Assembly: GCA_946411565.1 (NCBI GenBank)
Contig: CAMKEM010000014.1
Span: 1-53,328, forward strand
Source: an uncultured Prevotellaceae bacterium
Lineage (GTDB): Bacteria; Bacteroidota; Bacteroidia; Bacteroidales; Bacteroidaceae
DNA: 53,328 bases
Direction: 5' to 3'
A program made the translations under genes and the position numbers. The first letter of the stretch is position 1, and every line of letters begins with the position of its first letter. Below, in pieces: positions 6,682 through 13,737 of the stretch. The notes below the pieces were generated by a model that was not told where the DNA came from, searched no databases, and saw nothing but the letters and a program-made list of their open reading frames with translations.

Positions 6682-7854
6682 TTACCTCTTCAACCTATAC
6701 TCCTTACCATTAATACCAACACCGATATTCAGGGCAGGAACCCAACCTAAGCCATTGCTATAACGTGTAAGACTAAAATATGGCTTGAGTCTGACACTTC
6801 TTTCATTTCTGACAACTCCATAGAAGTTATACATCATATTTATTGTACGACGGTATATGAAGTCGAACATCACACCAGCACCAGCAGAAAATCCGAGTAT
6901 TTCGATTCTATTATCTCCCTTACTTTTCCTATACTCCTCATATTTCTCACCTCCATCAAGGAATCGCATACCAATGCCAACGACAGGAGTAACCTCCAAT
7001 GTCTTTTTACTGCACATTGTACGACCATAATACACATTAATGCCTCCAGAATACATCCGATCTCCTTTTTCTATATATCCTTTCTTAGCACGAATATCCT
7101 TATGGAACTCTCCCAATTCCATAGCCAGATCCATGGTGAAAACGTTTTTCCCGACATTAAAGCCACCTCCAAAACTGCCTCCAAAACTTGCTCCCATATA
7201 GTCAGAGAATGGTATATGAGTCAGAATTGCAGCATCTAACACAACGGCCTTTCCACGTGATTTACACCTATCCACTATCTCTACAGGATCCACCTCATTC
7301 TCAACAAGTTCCTTGGCAAGGACATTGGATATGCTATCCACGGTTTCGGATTTACGACCTTGGTCAGTAACAGTATTCATCTGGTCTATTTGCTTGTCAA
7401 ATTCCCTCTGATAACGATCAAACAACTGTCCCATAGTCAAGCCATCACAAAAAGGAAAATCCATAGCGACCCTACGAGTAAGAGCCTCCCACAAATCAAA
7501 CTGATTCTGACAATGCTTCAGTCGTGAATCAATCAGATCCTTATTTTCCACCCATGAATCATCCTGTATGAGATAAGATTCATAGCAATAATACTTGTAG
7601 TTAACGCCATCAATCTTTTTCTTCTTCAGCACAGGCTGAGCATAAAGATGCAGAAATGAAGCCTGATTACTATTAGGATTTTTAGAAGCCCTAAAATCAT
7701 CCCAACGCAATTTCCTATCAGTCCATTTCACCTTACCTAGACGATAATCAACGGTATTAGGCACATCGGGAACCCTATTAAAGCCAAACCATTGCGCTCT
7801 AACCGTAGAAATACACAAAATGGAAACAACAAAAAGAATAATATGCTTTTTCAT
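6682..7854 (-). CDS. Secreted protein with DUF922-like N-terminal region and barrel-like C terminus
   Basis: Start chosen at MKKHIILFVVSILCISTVRA, a clear signal peptide with cleavage near A20; the longer frame adds residues before it. The N-terminal third resembles the DUF922 secreted metallopeptidase-like family: RKLRWDDFRA recalls the usual LtWxDF block, and SRLKHCQNQFDLWEALTRR recalls the HEQxHFD zinc motif, but here the motif is degenerate (HCQNQFD), so zinc binding looks lost. The C-terminal half alternates polar and hydrophobic residues with Gly and aromatics (GGINVYYGRTM, KPYFSLTRYSN, LNIGVGINGKEYRLKR), like a small outer-membrane barrel. Function unknown; the family match is by eye. 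Confidence 0.65.
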   Translation of the reverse strand: MKKHIILFVVSILCISTVRAQWFGFNRVPDVPNTVDYRLGKVKWTDRKLRWDDFRASKNPNSNQASFLHLYAQPVLKKKKIDGVNYKYYCYESYLIQDDSWVENKDLIDSRLKHCQNQFDLWEALTRRVAMDFPFCDGLTMGQLFDRYQREFDKQIDQMNTVTDQGRKSETVDSISNVLAKELVENEVDPVEIVDRCKSRGKAVVLDAAILTHIPFSDYMGASFGGSFGGGFNVGKNVFTMDLAMELGEFHKDIRAKKGYIEKGDRMYSGGINVYYGRTMCSKKTLEVTPVVGIGMRFLDGGEKYEEYRKSKGDNRIEILGFSAGAGVMFDFIYRRTINMMYNFYGVVRNERSVRLKPYFSLTRYSNGLGWVPALNIGVGINGKEYRLKR

Positions 7855-7974
7855 TATAACCTCCTCCTTAACACGAATCCGACCAGTAATCTTGGTCGGA
7901 TTCACGCTATTTATATTCAATAATCAAAAATACTATCAAACATCCTTCTCTTTGAAAGGACCTGAATCGAGTTC

Positions 7975-8907
7975 CTATTGCATCTGCAAATAAGCCTGAG
8001 CCTCAAGAGCTGCCATACAACCGCTTCCTGCAGCTACGATAGCCTGACGATATGTAGGATCGCAGACATCACCAGCAGCAAAGACACCTTCCACATTTGT
8101 GCGAGGAGTTCCTGCGATGTTCTTGATATACCCCATTTCATCAAGGTCAATCTGTCCCTTGAAGATATCAGTATTAGGCTTATGACCAATGGCAAGGAAG
8201 AATCCGTCTATTGCAACGTCATACTTCTTTTCATCAGCCTCACCCTTACGATATACGAGATGCATACCCTCTACACCATTCTCACCATAAAGTCCAATGG
8301 CATTATGCTCAAAGAGAATCTCAATGTTCTCTGCATCCTTAACACGCTGCTGCATAATCTCAGATGCACGGAGATAGTTCTTACGGACAACAAGATATAC
8401 TTTCTTGCAAAGTCCTGAGAGATAGAGAGCATCCTCACAGGCAGTATCACCACCACCTACTACGGCTGTCACCTTCTTGCGATAGAAGAAACCGTCACAA
8501 GTAGCACAAGCACTAACACCCTGACCGTTATACTTCTCTTCGTCAGGAAGTCCGAGATACTTAGCCTTTGCACCTGTGGCAATAATGATAGTATCAGCCT
8601 CAAGTTGCTTGTCCTCGTCAATAGTAACAACGTATGGTTTCTTGCTGAAATCAACAGCAGTAACCTCGCCATCACGAATGTCACAACCGAAACGCTCAGC
8701 CTGCTCACGAAACTCCATCATCATCTGATTGGCATCAACGCCCTCTGGATAACCAGGGAAATTCTCAACTATTGTTGTCTGGGTGAGCTGACCACCTGTC
8801 TGCATACCACAATACTCTACTGGCTGCAAATTAGCACGACCAGCATAAATAGCAGCAGTATATCCAGCAGGACCGCTACCTATGATTAAACATTTAACGT
8901 GTTCCAT
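7975..8907 (-). CDS. trxB: Thioredoxin-disulfide reductase
   Basis: A 310-residue low-molecular-weight thioredoxin reductase that uses NADPH through FAD to reduce thioredoxin. Visible are the N-terminal FAD Rossmann motif (GSGPAGYTAAIYAGRANL), the redox-active CATC (ACATCDGFF, near 134-142), the NADPH Rossmann motif (VVGGGDTACEDALYL) and the C-terminal FAD motif (GVFAAGDVCDPTYRQAIVAAGSG). Length and motif spacing are standard. The neighbouring peroxidase-like gene upstream on the same strand makes a plausible oxidative-stress pair, with a 122-bp gap. Confidence 0.97.
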   Translation of the reverse strand: MEHVKCLIIGSGPAGYTAAIYAGRANLQPVEYCGMQTGGQLTQTTIVENFPGYPEGVDANQMMMEFREQAERFGCDIRDGEVTAVDFSKKPYVVTIDEDKQLEADTIIIATGAKAKYLGLPDEEKYNGQGVSACATCDGFFYRKKVTAVVGGGDTACEDALYLSGLCKKVYLVVRKNYLRASEIMQQRVKDAENIEILFEHNAIGLYGENGVEGMHLVYRKGEADEKKYDVAIDGFFLAIGHKPNTDIFKGQIDLDEMGYIKNIAGTPRTNVEGVFAAGDVCDPTYRQAIVAAGSGCMAALEAQAYLQMQ

Positions 8908-9029
8908 ATTATTCTTTTAGCTAATAGGTTTATATCAAAAATAAGAAATAAAAGATAGAGCTACAAGGCTACGAACAAACCGAACTACAATCTTTTATTT
9001 CTTATTTCCTTAATTATTTCAAACTTGGC

Positions 9030-9494
9030 TTACAGCATAGCTGCAATCTGTGCATCAATCTCTGCGATAGGTGTTGTAGGCTCAAAGCGAGCAACAACAT
9101 ATCCTCTCTTGTTGATGAGGAACTTAGTGAAATCAGCAGTAATATCACCCTCCTTCATTTCCTTAAGATACTTGTAGAGAGGCTCGGCATCATCACCATT
9201 CACCTTCACCTTCTTGAAACGAGGAAACTCCGTGTTGTAGTTGTCCTTAGCGAAGTTGTGAACAATCTCATCTGTTCCAGGACAAGACTTGGTTGGCTGA
9301 TTGCTTGGGAAATCAAGAACAGCGAAGCCCTGTGCGTGATACTTCTCATAGAGAGCCTCAAGTTCAGCATACTGAGGAGTAAATTCACTCTTAATAGCTG
9401 TGTTTACGATAAGAAGCACCTCATTGGCATAGTTGCGGAGAGGTACCGCATTTCCCTTTCTATCTTTTACAGTGAAATCGAAAACTGTGTTCAT
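9030..9494 (-). CDS. Glutathione-peroxidase-like protein lacking canonical catalytic residues
   Basis: A 154-residue thioredoxin-fold protein that aligns end to end with bacterial GPx (FTVKDRKGNAVPLRNY, LLIVNTAIKSEFTPQYAELEALYEKY, FPSNQ, PGTDEI, FPRFKKVKVNG, FTKFLINKRGYVVARF). The peroxidatic-Cys block normally reads ...KCGFTPQY; here it is KSEFTPQY (codons AGT GAA). The FPCNQF block with the usual second Cys is FPSNQ, and the WNFTKF block is ADFTKF, so Cys, Trp and Asn of the tetrad are missing and only Gln remains. A new Cys occurs in KSCPG. The frame is intact, so it is either a pseudoenzyme or uses different chemistry. Confidence 0.85.
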   Translation of the reverse strand: MNTVFDFTVKDRKGNAVPLRNYANEVLLIVNTAIKSEFTPQYAELEALYEKYHAQGFAVLDFPSNQPTKSCPGTDEIVHNFAKDNYNTEFPRFKKVKVNGDDAEPLYKYLKEMKEGDITADFTKFLINKRGYVVARFEPTTPIAEIDAQIAAML

Positions 9495-9535
9495 TATGTT
9501 GTTAAAATAATTCTATGTGCGCGAATGCAATTTGC

Positions 9536-9580
9536 AAAAAAGTGCATTAACCCGCATATGCAACTACGAGTAAATGCACT
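9536..9580 (-). terminator. Terminator after rpmE2
   Basis: AGTGCATT (9541-9548) pairs with AATGCACT (9573-9580), extended by partial AC/GT and CG pairing. On the minus strand the stem is followed by a T run (complement of 9536-9541). It sits 62 bp past the rpmE2 stop. Confidence 0.65.
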
Positions 9581-9641
9581 TTCCTCTTTCCTTACGAAAG
9601 GCTTTGGTAGAGAATTATCTCTTTATATCTTGAGAATAATC

Positions 9642-9893
9642 TTACTTCTTGATCTTACCGTAGCGGTTCATGAAGCGGTCAACACGACCTGCTGTATCAA
9701 CGAGCTTGCTCTTACCTGTGTAGAATGGGTGTGAGCTGCTTGAGATTTCGATCTTTACTACTGGGTAAGTCTCGCCTTCAAACTCTACTGTATCATTAGT
9801 CTTGCATGTAGACTTTGTAAGGAACATATCGCCGTTGGACATATCTTTGAATACGACGGGGCGATAGTTTTCTGGATGAAGATTCTTTTTCAT
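9642..9893 (-). CDS. rpmE2: 50S ribosomal protein L31, type B (zinc-free form)
   Basis: An 83-residue bacterial L31 of the long, B type. It begins [19 protein letters not shown] and contains the conserved [28 protein letters not shown]. The zinc-binding CxxC of type-A L31 is absent; the single Cys (STCKTN) is not in that context. C-minus L31 paralogs are typically used when zinc is scarce, but in Bacteroidetes the B form is often the only L31. Transcribed alone from a promoter at 9932-9939 to the hairpin at 9541-9580. Confidence 0.95.
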   Translation of the reverse strand: MKKNLHPENYRPVVFKDMSNGDMFLTKSTCKTNDTVEFEGETYPVVKIEISSSSHPFYTGKSKLVDTAGRVDRFMNRYGKIKK

Positions 9894-10016
9894 TTCTGTT
9901 TTTAAATTGTTATTGATGCAAAATTGCGCTGCAAAGTTACTAAAAAAAAACGAGACTAAGGTACTCTGATTTAAGAATAAAACTCATAATTAAAGAAAAT
10001 TAACACAAATCAAGTA
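9890..10016 (-). promoter_or_regulatory. Upstream region of rpmE2, duplicated before a lipoprotein gene
   Basis: The complement of 9932-9939 is TAACTTTG followed by CAG, a consensus -7. The whole segment is homologous to 11247-11375 in the same orientation relative to the gene: both share CATTTCTGTTTTTAA, AAAGTTACTAAAAAAAAA, TTTAAGAATAAA and TTAAAGAAAATTAACACAAA in the same order. Confidence 0.7.
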
Positions 10017-10021
10017 TCAAG

Positions 10022-10420
10022 CAACCACAACGCTATTCTGCGGATTGACATTGTGGGCAGATTCGCTATTTCCGCCACCTCACATTTAACGTAAAATGTT
10101 ACCTTGTTACCCGTTACCTTCTTGAATTGTCTGCATATTTTTGAGTAAATGTTACTTTGTTACCCGTTACCTCACTCAACATATCGCACGCCCGCGCGAT
10201 ACTTATATATACATATCCTTCCTAAGAAATAAATATATAGTAAAGGCCTTTAGGAGAGTAAGCAGGTTAGGGGGATTGGAGGTTAGGGGTTAGAGGGGAG
10301 AGGTTAGAAGGTTAGAGAGGAGAGGTTAGGGCAAGAATATATGCATATATTTTTTAGGGTGGTAACAGGTAACAAAGTAACATTTTGATTTCTGGTGTTA
10401 CCATGTTACCTTGTTACCTC
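10022..10420. repeat. GTTACC-type inverted repeats flanking a G-rich tract
   Basis: Part of the 880-bp gene-free stretch 9894-10772. AATGTTACTTTGTTACCCGT near 10147-10172 is the inverse of GGTAACAAAGTAACATTT near 10362-10387. Further TGTTACC copies occur near 10100 and 10400-10420. Between the arms, 10255-10335 is a plus-strand G/A-rich stretch with repeated GGTTAGGGG/GGTTAGAGG motifs. No convincing reading frame was seen. Confidence 0.6.
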
Positions 10421-10521
10421 TGAAAAAATGCATTACCCCATTGACGGCCTTATTTCTGCTTCCTCCCTAAAGGCCTAATCACGACATTCAGGACACGAAG
10501 CTCCAAAATCAGGGACAGCTA

Positions 10522-10552
10522 TTTGAAGTGTGGGAAAAAGTTAGTACCTTTG
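10522..10552 (+). promoter_or_regulatory. Full-consensus promoter with no gene downstream (orphan)
   Basis: TTTG (10522-10525), 19 bp, TACCTTTG (10545-10552) followed by CAG. The plus strand downstream holds only repeat sequence and then the 3' end of a convergent gene. Confidence 0.55.
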
Positions 10553-10558
10553 CAGCAG

Positions 10559-10677
10559 ATAAATGAAAAAATGAACAATGAAAAATTATAAAATACAAAT
10601 CACGCATTCCAATCAAAGGCCACGAGCGGAAACGCTAATCTGTATTTTTCATTTCTCACTTTTCATTTTTCATTTAA
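10559..10677. repeat. AT-rich dispersed element, copy 2
   Basis: Same kind as 1142-1258: ATGAAAAAATGAACAATG-like left end, a right end with TGTATTTTTCATTT and CACTTTTCATTTTTCATTT, and an unrelated centre. A 75-codon plus-strand frame across it is a by-product of the repeat. Confidence 0.5.
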
Positions 10678-10681
10678 AACA

Positions 10682-10725
10682 AGCTCCCTTGCAGCTCCCT
10701 TGTAGCTCCCATGTAAGTCCCATTT
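10682..10725. repeat. 11-bp-period repeat, four units
   Basis: Four consecutive 11-mers: AGCTCCCTTGC, AGCTCCCTTGT, AGCTCCCATGT, AAGTCCCATTT. The same unit type recurs at 16062-16166 and 26669-26701. Confidence 0.7.
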
Positions 10726-10772
10726 TCTCCTATTACAGGAAAGGACTCAAAGCAGAGGTTCATCGAACTTTA

Positions 10773-11249
10773 TTACTTAACACGTGTATATGTAACGGTT
10801 ACTAACTTACCCGTCTCATCACTGGTATATGAAAATTTGAAGGTATTCTCATCTACGATCTCATAAGAGAATGAGCTTTTTTCTGGACATTCCTTCCAAT
10901 CCATTACCTCCCACTTATGATCCCACTCATGAGTTTGCTCCAAACTTAAAGTTCCATTAACAGCAGTATAAGAGCCTTTAGACTGATAATATGTGAGATT
11001 ATCATCATAATACTTTTTAGAGGGATCCTTCTTTATATCCTGATCCTTTCCAAGATATTTTCCATCGGCATAAAATATCCAAACATCACGACAAGTACCA
11101 TCTACGATTCGCTCCCAAGTACCAACGAGATCATTACGCTTTTCTTCAACGACTTTCTCGTCATCATCGTCATCTCCACAAGAAGTAAACACTACGTTAC
11201 AACACATTGCCATCAGCACAAGGCTGAGGATTGAAAAATACTTTTTCAT
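10773..11249 (-). CDS. Lipocalin-like lipoprotein (paralog A)
   Basis: Start placed at MKKYFSILSLVLMAMCCNVVF, a lipoprotein signal peptide ending in the lipobox-like FTSC followed by acidic residues. The mature part is a small beta-rich domain beginning DLVGTWERIVDG, like the lipocalin-like (DUF4923/DUF5004-type) lipoproteins of Bacteroidetes. It is nearly identical in plan to the second domain of the 11933-12826 protein (shared YYDDNLTYYQ, EWDHKW, VTYTRVK ends). It is anchored in the membrane by lipidation. Its upstream region is a copy of the rpmE2 upstream region. Ligand and role unknown. Confidence 0.8.
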   Translation of the reverse strand: MKKYFSILSLVLMAMCCNVVFTSCGDDDDDEKVVEEKRNDLVGTWERIVDGTCRDVWIFYADGKYLGKDQDIKKDPSKKYYDDNLTYYQSKGSYTAVNGTLSLEQTHEWDHKWEVMDWKECPEKSSFSYEIVDENTFKFSYTSDETGKLVTVTYTRVK

Positions 11250-11375
11250 TTCTGTTTTTAATTTTAAATTGTTATTACTGAAAAATTGCACTATAAAGTT
11301 ACTAAAAAAAAATCGAGAATAAGCCTCTTCTATTTAAGAATAAAGCCTGTTGTTAAAGAAAATTAACACAAATCA
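11247..11375 (-). promoter_or_regulatory. Copy of the rpmE2 upstream region before paralog A
   Basis: Homologous to 9890-10016 as described there. The -7 equivalent is TAACTTTA (complement of TAAAGTTA), one base off consensus. Confidence 0.6.
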
Positions 11376-11417
11376 ATCTTACAGAGAAGTAAATAAGTGG
11401 ATTGAAATTATTATAAA

Positions 11418-11891
11418 CTACTTAACCTTTGTCAAGATCAAGTTTTTATCTTTACCATCATTATTGACTCCTGACAATGTTAATTTATCATCCTTAACCT
11501 GATAATTAACAGAGCCATCCAGAGCATCTTCCTTTTCATGCCATTCCTTATCCTTATATTTACTTACACTAAATTCATGAGTCAAAGAAACGGTCAGGAC
11601 ACCATTACTTGCAGTATAGGTTCCCTTAGATTTTTTGTATGCTCCATCCTCATCCGTGTACTCAGGCTCGTCAGTTGTCACAACGGAATAAAGAGCATCA
11701 AGATGCGTTCCGTCAGCAAAGAATGTCATTACCTCACGACAATCCTTTTCCTTGTCGATATTCTCCCAAGTACCTATAAGTGCCCTGTCAATATCTTCCT
11801 CAGCATCATCATCTTTGCTGCATGATGCAAACAAGAAGTTACCACATAGGAACATCAGCACAAGGCTGAAGATAGAGAAATACTTTTTCAT
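11418..11891 (-). CDS. Lipocalin-like lipoprotein (paralog B)
   Basis: 157 residues. The signal peptide MKKYFSIFSLVLMFLCGNFLF ends in lipobox FASC (Cys24) followed by SKDDD. A single lipocalin-like domain starts ALIGTWENID. The signal sequence is almost the same as in paralog A, while the mature domain is more divergent (GTYTASNGVLTVSLTHEF, YKDKEWH). It starts 41 bp after the stop of the two-domain paralog upstream, so the two are probably one operon. Probably a surface or periplasm-facing lipoprotein; function not known. Confidence 0.8.
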   Translation of the reverse strand: MKKYFSIFSLVLMFLCGNFLFASCSKDDDAEEDIDRALIGTWENIDKEKDCREVMTFFADGTHLDALYSVVTTDEPEYTDEDGAYKKSKGTYTASNGVLTVSLTHEFSVSKYKDKEWHEKEDALDGSVNYQVKDDKLTLSGVNNDGKDKNLILTKVK

Positions 11892-11932
11892 AATATGATT
11901 GATGTTTTAGTTTATAATCATCTGTGTCAATA

Positions 11933-12826
11933 TTACTTAACACGTGTATATGTTACGGTCTCTTTCTTACCTGTTTCTTCATTTGTATATGAAAAGTTGA
12001 AGGTGTTTTCATCTACAATCACATAAGCGAATGACGCCGTTGCTGTATGTTTTCTCCAGTCCATAGCATTCCACTTATGATCCCACTCATAAGTCTGAGC
12101 CATATCCATAGTTCCATTTATAGCGTTACAATAGCCTTTGGTCTGATAATATGTGAGATTATCATCATAATACTTTGTTGATGGATCCTTCTTTGTGTCT
12201 CGATCCATTTGATGATAATTTCCATCAGCATCAAATATAATAATATCACGACAAGAAGCATCTACGATTCTCTCCCAAGTACCAACAAGGCGCTTGTCAA
12301 AGACTTCTATTTTCTCAACATCAGCAAATGTATTTCTATGCAGAGTGATTTCTGGTTGCTGCTTGTTATTAGAATCAATTAGCTTCAAGGTGTTGTCATC
12401 AACAAATTTTATTTTCAAACCTCTCTTCGTTTCGCCGCTCAAAGGATGCCACATAAGATCCTTATATTTAGAATACTGATATAGATGCTTATGCAATACG
12501 AATAGAGAATCTCCTGCAAACTCATACTTTTCAATAAGCTTGTTAATAACACCTTCCTTATCAGTATCTGGCGAATCAGGATTAGCGACCTTGTCACGAA
12601 TCACCCTCAAAGCAGTAGAATCATCAAAGAACGTAATAGAAGAAATCGTACCAGGAGCATCATCTGGAGTATATTCCCAGGTACCAATGAGATCCTTGAC
12701 ATAATAATGCTTTTCTTTCACTAATACTACATCCTCATCGTCGTCATCTCCACAAGAGGTAAACACGACATTACAACACATTGCCATCAGCATAAGGCTG
12801 AGGACTGAAAAACACCTTGTCTTCAT
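11933..12826 (-). CDS. Two-domain lipocalin-like lipoprotein (paralog C)
   Basis: 297 residues: lipoprotein signal (VLSLMLMAMCCNVVFTSC), acidic linker, then two tandem lipocalin-like domains. Domain 1 starts DLIGTWEYTPDD and includes YSKYKDLMWHPL, like paralog B. Domain 2 starts RLVGTWERIVDASC and matches paralog A along its whole length. The protein is therefore a fusion of the two domain types found separately in the downstream paralogs. First gene of a likely operon with paralog B. Confidence 0.8.
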   Translation of the reverse strand: MKTRCFSVLSLMLMAMCCNVVFTSCGDDDDEDVVLVKEKHYYVKDLIGTWEYTPDDAPGTISSITFFDDSTALRVIRDKVANPDSPDTDKEGVINKLIEKYEFAGDSLFVLHKHLYQYSKYKDLMWHPLSGETKRGLKIKFVDDNTLKLIDSNNKQQPEITLHRNTFADVEKIEVFDKRLVGTWERIVDASCRDIIIFDADGNYHQMDRDTKKDPSTKYYDDNLTYYQTKGYCNAINGTMDMAQTYEWDHKWNAMDWRKHTATASFAYVIVDENTFNFSYTNEETGKKETVTYTRVK

Positions 12827-12883
12827 TTAATAGTTTTTAATAGTTGTTTTATGTTTTAGTTATAATAATATACCGTCAAAAAT

Positions 12884-13561
12884 TTATTCATTTACCGTCA
12901 ACCCTGTCTCTTCCTTTACATCTACCTCTACAGCCGTTTCCGCAGCCTCAGCAAGCTCTGCGGCTCTTTTCTCGGCAGCCCTACGAATAGTGTATATCTT
13001 GAGCATATTAATGATCATCACTATACCGCTTATTATCATAGCCCATCCGAGGAAGAACAAAGGAGAGGATGCAATAGTTTCTGGATGAACCAGCATAGCA
13101 ATGGCTGCAAGGAGCATCAGGACTGGCATAACCCAGTATATCCACCCTACTCTACCATAGCGGTTCACCATTATGAGATCTGCAATCTGATATACAGAGA
13201 CAAGCAAGATGATAATGCCGAAGATATATGTCAAGCCATTCAGGAACGTCTCTGGCATAGAGGCAAGGACAACACCGAGAATCAAGCTACCAACACCTAC
13301 AATAGGGAATATAGGCATAGCCTGCCCTATTGGATTGCCCTCAGCATCAAGAACCGAAGCACCATCAGCTATCATACTCCTCATCTTCAGCACGTGCTTT
13401 CGCTGAATGTAGTAGGATATACATGATATAACTCCTGCCATAAAGAACAGGGCACCAAGACCTATCGTCAACCATGTAACCATTTCCTCACGAAATTTCA
13501 CAACAAGTACTCCAGCAAGAATTATCAGAGCTGGCGTTAGTAAACCAATAATTTTTCTCAT
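12884..13561 (-). CDS. HdeD/DUF308-family membrane protein
   Basis: 225 residues with about six hydrophobic helices in pairs (IIGLLTPALIILAGVLVV, WLTIGLGALFFMAGVISC, IFPIVGVGSLILGVVLA, FGIIILLVSVYQIADLI, WVMPVLMLLAAIAMLV, LFFLGWAMIISGIVMII). This matches the HdeD/DUF308 pattern of short helical hairpins. A charged cytosolic tail follows, rich in Ala and Glu (RRAAEKRAAELAEAAETAVEVDVKEE). HdeD itself is linked to acid resistance in E. coli; that role cannot be carried over here. Own promoter at 13638-13645. Confidence 0.8.
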   Translation of the reverse strand: MRKIIGLLTPALIILAGVLVVKFREEMVTWLTIGLGALFFMAGVISCISYYIQRKHVLKMRSMIADGASVLDAEGNPIGQAMPIFPIVGVGSLILGVVLASMPETFLNGLTYIFGIIILLVSVYQIADLIMVNRYGRVGWIYWVMPVLMLLAAIAMLVHPETIASSPLFFLGWAMIISGIVMIINMLKIYTIRRAAEKRAAELAEAAETAVEVDVKEETGLTVNE

Positions 13562-13603
13562 ACTTAATATATGTTATCAATTTTAAATTTTCAACTACTA
13601 AAA

Positions 13604-13637
13604 TAGCCACTCATGCTCTTTCAAGCATAAGTGGCTA
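13604..13637 (-). terminator. Hairpin between two minus-strand genes (terminator or 5' hairpin)
   Basis: TAGCCACT/AGTGGCTA outer stem (13604-13611, 13630-13637) and ATGCT/AGCAT inner stem with one mismatch between and a 6-nt loop, followed on the minus strand by TTTT. It lies directly downstream of a -7 element, so it would be the first feature of the HdeD-like transcript as well as the end of the gene upstream. Confidence 0.65.
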
Positions 13638-13645
13638 CAAAAGTA
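13638..13645 (-). promoter_or_regulatory. -7 element for the HdeD-like gene
   Basis: The complement is TACTTTTG followed by TAG. It abuts the hairpin at 13604-13637. Confidence 0.5.
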
Positions 13646-13737
13646 CAAATTTTATTTTATCTTACCAAATTATAAAGTCAAATTTGCACATTCCCCCTGA
13701 CATTTTCTTCACCTAATATATTAAACTTTATAATACT

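Noticed and set aside
5664..6713. Plus-strand frames opposite the Rpn-like gene
   Set aside because: They mirror the repeat-rich coding strand and show no protein-family features.
10578..10805. 75-codon plus-strand frame in the intergenic region
   Set aside because: It consists of the AT-rich repeat (translated as IFHFSLFIFHL-type sequence) and the 11-bp repeats, and runs into the antisense of a real gene.
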